This document shows positions 1 to 3,795 of a DNA stretch of 7,318 bases, one piece after another. Made by a program: the position numbers and the translations under genes. This DNA is from Candidatus Krumholzibacteriia bacterium. Its GTDB lineage: Bacteria; Krumholzibacteriota; Krumholzibacteriia; LZORAL124-64-63. The notes beneath the pieces are model-generated. The model searched no databases. It saw only the letters and a program-made list of their open reading frames with translations, and was not told the DNA's origin. Location of the stretch: NCBI GenBank assembly GCA_027056825.1, contig JALUJS010000567.1, positions 1-7,318 of the forward strand, given 5' to 3'. Numbering within the stretch: the stretch's first letter is position 1; each line of letters begins with the position of its first letter.

Positions 1-184
1 GAAGTGGGTAGATGGGGACATATGTATTTTATTGTAATCACTTGTCTTCACCTGTTTTGCGCTTTCCGGTATGAACCTTGCGCTGTTTGAATTGAGATTT
101 GGAAAAACAGAAAGGAGGGTGTCGGAAATTATAAACAGTTGAAGCGGATCGACATGGATGTTTAAGATTCCTGGGAGGTAAAAA
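1..184. other. Leader region with no supported gene
   Basis: I see no convincing coding frame here. The longest rightward frame from an ATG is 22 codons (22-90), has no ribosome site and ends in TGA. A purine-rich AAGGAGGG at 112-119 looks like a ribosome site, but the nearest start, GTG at 119, opens only seven codons. TATAAA at 130-135 could be a -10 element, though no good -35 sits at the right distance. The useful site is GGGAGG at 173-178, six bases before the ATG at 185. Confidence 0.4.
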
Positions 185-613
185 ATGCTTAAAAGTGTTC
201 CCTTTTTCGCAACTTGTACCGCTCTGCTGAGCGTCGTTTTTCTGGGATGCTCTGACAGCACAGCGCCAACTACCACGAACAATAGGGCGGAGATTTTTTC
301 TCCCGCAAATCTCTTTGATCCCGCAACCACCGAATTCGGCGTCTATTATCCGGTATCGGAAAAGGCCGGGGCCCCCGTATACGGAGAATACGATATTGGA
401 GACATCCACAACCGAGTGATGTACAGCCTTGAGACAGATTATCCCTACCCCTATATCGATCCCGGAAAGAATGTTACTTCGGCAATCGAGGCAGACTCAA
501 AAACACTTCTTATGGGCGAATTCCCTACATTTTCCGAGCAAGAATACAACGACATGTTTTCTCAAATTGCTCCGTATAAAGTCGATGGTCAATTTGACCT
601 AACAACAATATAG
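185..613 (+). CDS. Putative lipoprotein, N-terminal half of a gene interrupted by an in-frame amber codon
   Basis: The frame encodes 142 residues. The start is well supported: GGGAGG at 173-178 lies six bases before the ATG. Residues 1-21 form a lipoprotein-type signal: Lys3, a hydrophobic stretch (about 5-20), then FLG-Cys22 as a loose lipobox (Phe at -3 is not ideal). After Cys22 comes a Ser/Thr/Asn-rich linker (23-33), as in mature lipoproteins tethered to a membrane, and then a Tyr/Pro-rich soluble region. I recognise no domain family. The stop is TAG at 611-613. The same frame stays open beyond it to 979 with no further stop, so this is best read as the first part of a longer gene. It may be a pseudogene, a readthrough gene or a sequencing error. 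Composition is AT-richer than the rest of the window. Confidence 0.6.
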   Translation: MLKSVPFFATCTALLSVVFLGCSDSTAPTTTNNRAEIFSPANLFDPATTEFGVYYPVSEKAGAPVYGEYDIGDIHNRVMYSLETDYPYPYIDPGKNVTSAIEADSKTLLMGEFPTFSEQEYNDMFSQIAPYKVDGQFDLTTI

Positions 614-646
614 ACGGGACCTGAGTACGATTGGTGGACCGGACTG

Positions 647-979
647 ATGGACTATTGCAGCGGGGCGTTGAGTTCAAGTGAAGTTCAACAGCGGTTTATT
701 GATTACGGCGCGGTTAACGGTCTTCCGTTACCCGGGACGGATCTTGCGTTTGGCGTCGATGTTCTTCTTACGTCATCGGAATTTTGGTTTGATGTCGGAA
801 ACAAGAGCGTTGGTGAAAAAAAGAATCTGTTTAGTTTCATAATGGCAGATGCTGGAGGAGCAGTTGTTGGTGCTCGGGTCGGAAGGTGGGTTGGTTCTCT
901 GACGCTTAGGCCTGATGCAGTTGTTTATGGAGCCGCCATTGGTGGGGTCTTTGGTAGCGCCGGTTACCTAATCGGTTGA
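647..979 (+). CDS. Distal half of the interrupted lipoprotein-like gene, with C-terminal glycine zippers
   Basis: These 110 codons lie in the same frame as the lipoprotein frame that stops at 611-613, joined by 11 open codons (614-646). The ATG at 647 has no clear ribosome site (only GGTGG about ten bases upstream), so independent translation looks weak. Numbered from this ATG, residues 1-64 are mixed and soluble-looking, with one Cys (4). Residues 69-110 are strikingly Gly/Ala/Val-rich, with glycines at 71, 75, 79 and 83, then 95, 99 and 103, and more at 106 and 110. That GxxxG spacing is a glycine zipper able to pack membrane helices. Arg77, Arg80 and Arg88 fall in or beside the first segment. 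Such tails occur in pore-forming peptides, class IIb bacteriocins and glycine-zipper envelope proteins. I cannot place this one in a named family. Confidence 0.5.
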   Translation: MDYCSGALSSSEVQQRFIDYGAVNGLPLPGTDLAFGVDVLLTSSEFWFDVGNKSVGEKKNLFSFIMADAGGAVVGARVGRWVGSLTLRPDAVVYGAAIGGVFGSAGYLIG

Positions 980-996
980 CATACATTCCTTTGTCA

Positions 997-1024
997 GGTG
1001 GGGCCCAGCGAGTTGGGCCTCACC
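997..1024 (+). other. Hairpin after the lipoprotein-like gene
   Basis: GGTGGGGCCCA (997-1007) and TGGGCCTCACC (1014-1024) pair over 11 bp with one G-T wobble around a GCGAGT loop. It lies 18 bases after the stop at 979 and about 30 bases before the ribosome site of the next gene. No T-tract follows, so it is not a classic intrinsic terminator. It could be an attenuating or mRNA-stabilising structure between two cotranscribed genes. Confidence 0.5.
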
Positions 1025-1070
1025 GACCGCGAACATTTTACCCAAATCCAATTGAGGAGGGGAATGTATA

Positions 1071-1373
1071 ATGGAAATGGTTGAACCTGCTGGAAGCGCA
1101 ACCGTGGCTTTGCTTTTCCTTTTCTTCTTGGCCCTTGTTGTCGAAATGCAAAACAAGAAGGGGCGAACCAAGCCAGAAAAAATTCACGGTACCATTGCCA
1201 TGACAAAAATTATTGCCTCAACCTTTTTTATTGCATTTGCAGGGGTCGGATATATGCTAAAAAAAGCCGAATACATGTTCCTTGTGGAAACCGCAGTCTC
1301 CTGGGCGCTCCTTTGGGCTACCCTGGGAACAGTACAGCGCATTATCCGGCACCTGGACCATGAGCAACAGTGA
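1071..1373 (+). CDS. Small three-helix membrane protein of unknown function
   Basis: The frame encodes 100 residues. The ribosome site GAGGAGG at 1054-1060 lies ten bases before the ATG at 1071. A second ATG at 1077 would shorten the protein by two residues but sits too far from that site. Three hydrophobic segments are visible, at about residues 8-24, 44-63 and 67-88. The loop between the first two is basic (KKGRTKPEK), suggesting it is cytoplasmic. The C-terminus is charged and includes RHLDHEQQ. There is no Cys and no recognisable catalytic motif. The gene is on the same strand as the glycine-zipper frame upstream, separated by 91 bp with a hairpin, so the two may form one transcript. A small multi-helix protein beside a glycine-zipper protein could be an immunity or assembly partner, but that is inference only. 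I do not recognise the family. Confidence 0.65.
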   Translation: MEMVEPAGSATVALLFLFFLALVVEMQNKKGRTKPEKIHGTIAMTKIIASTFFIAFAGVGYMLKKAEYMFLVETAVSWALLWATLGTVQRIIRHLDHEQQ

Positions 1374-1401
1374 GATTGTCCACGGGCAACCGGGAAATTT
1401 A

Positions 1402-1421
1402 GGGACTTTGCCCAAGGTCCC
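1402..1421 (+). other. Hairpin after the small membrane protein gene
   Basis: GGGACTTT (1402-1409) and AAGGTCCC (1414-1421) pair over 8 bp, with one T-G wobble, around a GCCC loop. It lies 28 bases after the stop at 1373 and about 50 bases before the next start. No T-tract follows. It may mark a transcript end or stabilise the upstream message. It also lies close to the point where base composition changes from AT-richer to GC-rich. Confidence 0.4.
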
Positions 1422-1470
1422 CCGCATGGAAAAGCTGGGGATTCCCACCCGCAAGGATTAGAATGGGCCT

Positions 1471-1821
1471 ATGAGCCCGACTGAATTTCCCGAACCGCCC
1501 GATCCCAGGCGTCTGGCCGAGATGCGCGAGCAGCTCGAACGCGAGAAGGCGCGCCGGCGCGGCGGTGGGCGCCCCCGCTTCATGGGACGCATCAACGGCG
1601 ACCAGATCCGCTCCGTCGGCACCTACACCCTGATCCCCATGCTTCTGCTGGCCGGCCCCATCGTGGGTTACGGCCTGGGCTACCTGGTGGAATGGAAGTG
1701 GGGCGGTTCGCCCTGGGGTGTGACCGTGGGGGCCTTGTTCGGACTGGTGGCGGCGTTCCGGCAGATCTACCTGATCCTCGCCAGGAAGACCGCCCCCGGC
1801 GGCGGGAGTGACGATGCCTGA
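1471..1821 (+). CDS. atpZ: AtpZ/AtpI-like small membrane protein (ATP synthase-associated family)
   Basis: The frame encodes 116 residues. An in-frame TAG at 1459-1461 leaves ATG 1471 as the only sensible start; the ribosome site is weak (AAGGA at 1453-1457). Residues 11-31 are highly charged (Arg/Glu) and helical-looking. Two membrane helices follow, at about 51-72 and 82-103. The core carries the family's glycine pattern: GPxxGYGLGYLVE (62-74), a short polar turn with Trp76 and Pro81-Trp82, then GxxxGLVAAFRQIY (88-100). In known F-type ATP synthase operons, AtpZ and AtpI precede subunits a, c and b. They help assemble the c-ring and are linked to Mg2+/Ca2+ transport. Here no ATP synthase gene follows; the next gene is convergent and unrelated. 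The fold call is fairly firm, but a role in ATP synthase is inferred from the family. Confidence 0.7.
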   Translation: MSPTEFPEPPDPRRLAEMREQLEREKARRRGGGRPRFMGRINGDQIRSVGTYTLIPMLLLAGPIVGYGLGYLVEWKWGGSPWGVTVGALFGLVAAFRQIYLILARKTAPGGGSDDA

Positions 1822-1861
1822 AAATCGAAATAGTTGCCTTGGCAAGTATCTTCAGATTTGA
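1814..1861 (+). other. Coupled 15-codon frame, possible remnant of a following gene
   Basis: An ATG at 1814 overlaps the last eight bases of the atpZ-like gene. A good ribosome site, GGGAG (1804-1808), lies five bases before it. That arrangement is typical of translational coupling inside an operon. The frame closes after 15 codons (MPENRNSCLGKYLQI) at TGA 1859-1861. It may be a vestige of a truncated atpI-type gene, a leader peptide or chance. Confidence 0.25.
1822..1859. terminator. Imperfect hairpin between convergent genes, possible weak terminator
   Basis: Between the convergent stops at 1821 and 1917, TTGCC/GGCAA (1834-1838 and 1841-1845) form an inner stem. AAATC-GAA pairs with TTC-A-GATTT (1822-1829 and 1851-1859) as an outer stem with one bulged base. 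On the minus strand the structure is followed by a short T-run, so it might end transcription of the phosphoesterase gene. Neither direction has a strong T-tract, so this call is weak. Confidence 0.25.
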
Positions 1862-1916
1862 CACCCGCGACGGCATCTCGCAGCACCACACCGCAAAAAA
1901 CCCCACGACGCCCCGG

Positions 1917-3146
1917 TCAGGCCGGCGGCCCCCCTGAGCCAGCAGCCTCCCGCTTCGTCCGCCACAGCTCGATCACCGGCGCCTCGGCCGGGCACCCCAG
2001 GCGGAACGGGATCCACTGCCCCGCCCCCGCCGAGGTGTAGAGCTGACGGTCGCCGCGCCGGTAGTGGCCACGGGGATACCGCACGCGCGGGTCGAGTTCC
2101 AGGATGGACCTGCCCGCGAACCCCACCTGGCCGCCGTGGGTGTGCCCGGCCAGGGTCAGCTCCACGCCGCGGGGCGAGGACATGTCGAAGACCCAGGGGC
2201 GGTGCGCCATGAGGATCGTGAAGTGCCACGGCCGGCGTCGCTCCAGGGCGAAGGTCAACCCCTCGCGCACGTAATTCGCGCCGCTTTGTCCGGCGGGCCG
2301 TCCCTGCGGATCATCCACTCCGGCGAGAAAGAAATCCCCGCCGTTCCAGGTGAGCGGCAGGCCGAAATTCCGCAGCAGCATGCCGGGCGAGGAGTTCAGC
2401 AGGTCGCGGGCCTGATCGACGCCGGCGTCGTACTCGTGGTTACCCAGACAACTGAAGATGCCCAAAGGGGCGTCGAGTTCGCTGATCATGCCCATGGTCG
2501 CCGGCAGCAGGCCGAGGTCGTCGGCGATGTCGCCGGTCAGCAGCACGATATGTGGCGCGTAGCCCTTGGCCCGGTCCAGCGTGGCGGCCAGCTCGGGCAG
2601 GGTCATGAACGTGCCCATGTGCAGGTCGCTCAGGTGCAGGATGCGCAGGCCCTGCAGGTGGGTGGGCAGGTTCCGGAAGTACATGGGCAGCAACCGCACC
2701 CGGGCGCCGTTCATGGTGCCGGCGATGGCCGAGGCGGTGCCGCCGGCCAGGACCACGTGCACCGAGGCGGCCGCGCCGTGGCGCAGGAAGCGCCGCCGGC
2801 TGCGCGCGAACGCCGCCGACAGGGGCAGTCCGACCAGGATGGCCAGCTCGGTGAACAGCGCCAGGGCGATCAGGGCGGTCAAGGGGGTCTGGGTCGGGTC
2901 GTAGCCCAGGCGGGGGGCCCATTGCCCGATGAGCAGGCTGATCAGGCCGAGGGCGGGCAGGGCCCACACGAGACTGCGCACCACGGTGATCCGCCACCAC
3001 TGCGGATGCAGTCGTCCCATGAGGCGGCCGATGAGGACGGCCGGCAACAGGATGGCCAGGGCGATCAGCAGCGGGAAAAGGGCGAAGAGCATGAAGGCGG
3101 CTACCTGTTGGGCGTAGTGGTCGGGATGGTCGGGGTCATCCACCAA
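1917..3146 (-). CDS. Membrane-anchored calcineurin-like metallophosphoesterase (YkuE type) with internal Tat-like motif
   Basis: The frame encodes 409 residues. The catalytic half (about 165-395) shows every metallophosphoesterase block: SDLH with Asp174 and His176, GDxxD with Asp206, GNHE with Asn236 and His237, His315, and GHTHGG with His335 and His337. These residues bind two metal ions and hydrolyse phosphoesters. YkuE-type relatives act at the envelope, and some relatives cleave UDP-diacylglucosamine; the substrate here is unknown. The first half holds hydrophobic helices at about 15-40, 54-74 and 89-112, then SRRRFLR (116-122) and a fourth hydrophobic segment (124-143). This predicts a catalytic domain exported after helix 4. 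The start is uncertain: TTG 3146 or GTG 3143, after GGGGG at 3153-3157. An in-frame stop at 3189-3191 excludes anything longer. The gene is divergent from the Rrf2 gene and convergent with the atpZ-like gene. Confidence 0.88.
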   Translation of the reverse strand: MVDDPDHPDHYAQQVAAFMLFALFPLLIALAILLPAVLIGRLMGRLHPQWWRITVVRSLVWALPALGLISLLIGQWAPRLGYDPTQTPLTALIALALFTELAILVGLPLSAAFARSRRRFLRHGAAASVHVVLAGGTASAIAGTMNGARVRLLPMYFRNLPTHLQGLRILHLSDLHMGTFMTLPELAATLDRAKGYAPHIVLLTGDIADDLGLLPATMGMISELDAPLGIFSCLGNHEYDAGVDQARDLLNSSPGMLLRNFGLPLTWNGGDFFLAGVDDPQGRPAGQSGANYVREGLTFALERRRPWHFTILMAHRPWVFDMSSPRGVELTLAGHTHGGQVGFAGRSILELDPRVRYPRGHYRRGDRQLYTSAGAGQWIPFRLGCPAEAPVIELWRTKREAAGSGGPPA

Positions 3147-3167
3147 TGATAACCCCCGAACGCCGAT

Positions 3168-3179
3168 CCGGGTACCCGG
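3168..3179. promoter_or_regulatory. 12-bp perfect palindrome in the divergent intergenic region
   Basis: CCGGGTACCCGG is a perfect 12-bp palindrome, 21 bases upstream of the phosphoesterase start and between two divergent genes. It falls just downstream of the proposed phosphoesterase -10, where a repressor or an mRNA hairpin could act. Function is inferred from position only. Confidence 0.3.
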
Positions 3180-3188
3180 TAACGCGGG

Positions 3189-3217
3189 TTAATAGGAATG
3201 TATACAGGAAGCAACAA
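3189..3217 (-). promoter_or_regulatory. Possible promoter of the phosphoesterase gene
   Basis: On the minus strand, TTGTTG (3212-3217) and TATTAA (3189-3194) are separated by exactly 17 bases. This would start transcription near 3182 and give a leader of about 36 bases. It is a sigma70-like match by eye; an alternative TTGACG further upstream has poorer spacing. Confidence 0.3.
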
Positions 3218-3222
3218 ACGCC

Positions 3223-3250
3223 TTGCGTCAAGGGCGCCGGGGATTATATT
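3223..3250 (+). promoter_or_regulatory. Possible promoter of the Rrf2 gene with an overlapping dyad
   Basis: TTGCGT (3223-3228) and TATATT (3245-3250) are 16 bases apart. The -35 hexamer lies inside the dyad CCTTG-CGT-CAAGG (3221-3233), a natural place for autoregulation by the Rrf2 protein. The predicted start near 3257 would coincide with the ribosome site, so the leader would be unusually short. This counts against the call. Confidence 0.3.
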
Positions 3251-3267
3251 CCACCCGGAGGTGGGAT

Positions 3268-3681
3268 ATGCGGTTGTTCAAGTCGTCGGAGTACGCCATC
3301 CGTTGCCTGGTCTACATGGCCGTAAACGGCAACGAGGTCTGCTCGGTCAAGACGCTGAGCGATGCACTGGACATTCCCTACAAGTTCCTGGGCAGGCTCA
3401 TGAGTCGCCTGGGAGGCGCGGGGATTGTCACCTCCAGTCACGGGAAGCATGGCGGATACCGCATCGCCCGGCCCCTGGACCAGGTTCGCCTGGCCGACAT
3501 CATCGACATCGTCGAAGGCCTGGAGAACTACGAGCGTTGCATCCTGGGGTTCGAGACCTGCGATGATGAGAATCCTTGCCCGCTGCATGACCAGTGGAAG
3601 GGCCACAAGGAAGGTATCCTGCACATGATCACCGATGTCACCCTGGAGGACATGGCCCGCAGCGACAGCAAACGCATCTGA
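3268..3681 (+). CDS. Rrf2-family transcriptional regulator, probable NO-responsive iron-sulfur protein (NsrR-like)
   Basis: The frame encodes 137 residues. GGAGG at 3257-3261 lies six bases before ATG 3268, and the protein then opens with the family's MRLFKSSEYAIRCL. The longer frame from TTG 3223 is therefore not the true start. Residues 1-68 form the winged helix-turn-helix. A recognition region is visible around 27-48, and the wing is HGKHGGYRIARP (58-69), close to the usual GxxGGYxLArp. Cys91, Cys98 and Cys104 match the three-cysteine cluster site of IscR, NsrR and RsrR, with x6 and x5 spacing. Glu8 sits where NsrR and RsrR use an acidic fourth ligand. The next gene, 114 bp downstream on the same strand, is a nitric oxide reductase, so NO sensing through a labile cluster is the likely role. 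NsrR function is inferred from this neighbour. Confidence 0.88.
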   Translation: MRLFKSSEYAIRCLVYMAVNGNEVCSVKTLSDALDIPYKFLGRLMSRLGGAGIVTSSHGKHGGYRIARPLDQVRLADIIDIVEGLENYERCILGFETCDDENPCPLHDQWKGHKEGILHMITDVTLEDMARSDSKRI

Positions 3682-3698
3682 TATTTTTTGCCCATAAA

Positions 3699-3716
3699 TG
3701 CTACTTTAGGGTAGCA
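3699..3716. promoter_or_regulatory. Inverted repeat upstream of the NO reductase, candidate operator
   Basis: TGCTAC-TTTAGG-GTAGCA is a perfect 6-bp inverted repeat with a 6-base spacer, 18 bp in all. It is set in an AT-rich patch within the otherwise GC-rich 114-bp gap before the reductase gene. An outer pair TTTTGC/GCAAAA (3686-3691 and 3714-3719) flanks it. It does not match the classic NsrR or FNR/DNR consensus, but Rrf2-type dimers bind dyads of this size. Confidence 0.35.
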
Positions 3717-3748
3717 AAACGGTCCCCTGTGGCCACAACCGGGCCGAC

Positions 3749-3766
3749 CCGGATATTCGGATCCGG
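3749..3766. promoter_or_regulatory. Second 6-6-6 inverted repeat upstream of the NO reductase
   Basis: CCGGAT-ATTCGG-ATCCGG has the same 6-6-6 layout as the dyad at 3699-3716, 50 bp upstream centre to centre. The two spacers share four of six bases (TTTAGG and ATTCGG). A 10-bp palindrome, TGTGGCCACA (3728-3737), lies between them. This could be a second regulatory half of the reductase promoter or a leader hairpin. Confidence 0.25.
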
Positions 3767-3795
3767 ACCATCGGCCGCAAACCGGAGGAACGCTC

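Noticed and set aside
38..409. Leftward 123-codon frame opposite the lipoprotein gene
   Set aside because: It overlaps the signal-peptide region of the rightward gene, which has a proper ribosome site. Its translation shows no domain.
2064..3149. Long rightward frame of 361 codons opposite the phosphoesterase
   Set aside because: It is antisense to a gene with all metallophosphoesterase motifs. Its translation is low-complexity (Gln, Gly, His, Val), as expected of a GC-rich shadow frame.
3199..3207. TGTATACAG occurring at 3199-3207 and again at 7130-7138, as a possible shared operator
   Set aside because: The second copy lies inside the coding region of the 352-residue gene (codons for TVYN), and a nine-base match in 7.3 kb is weak evidence. 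The first copy sits inside the spacer of a likely promoter.
3223..3267. Longer N-terminus for the Rrf2 regulator from TTG 3223
   Set aside because: The added 15 residues are absent from the family, cover the promoter and ribosome site, and the ATG at 3268 has an ideal GGAGG.
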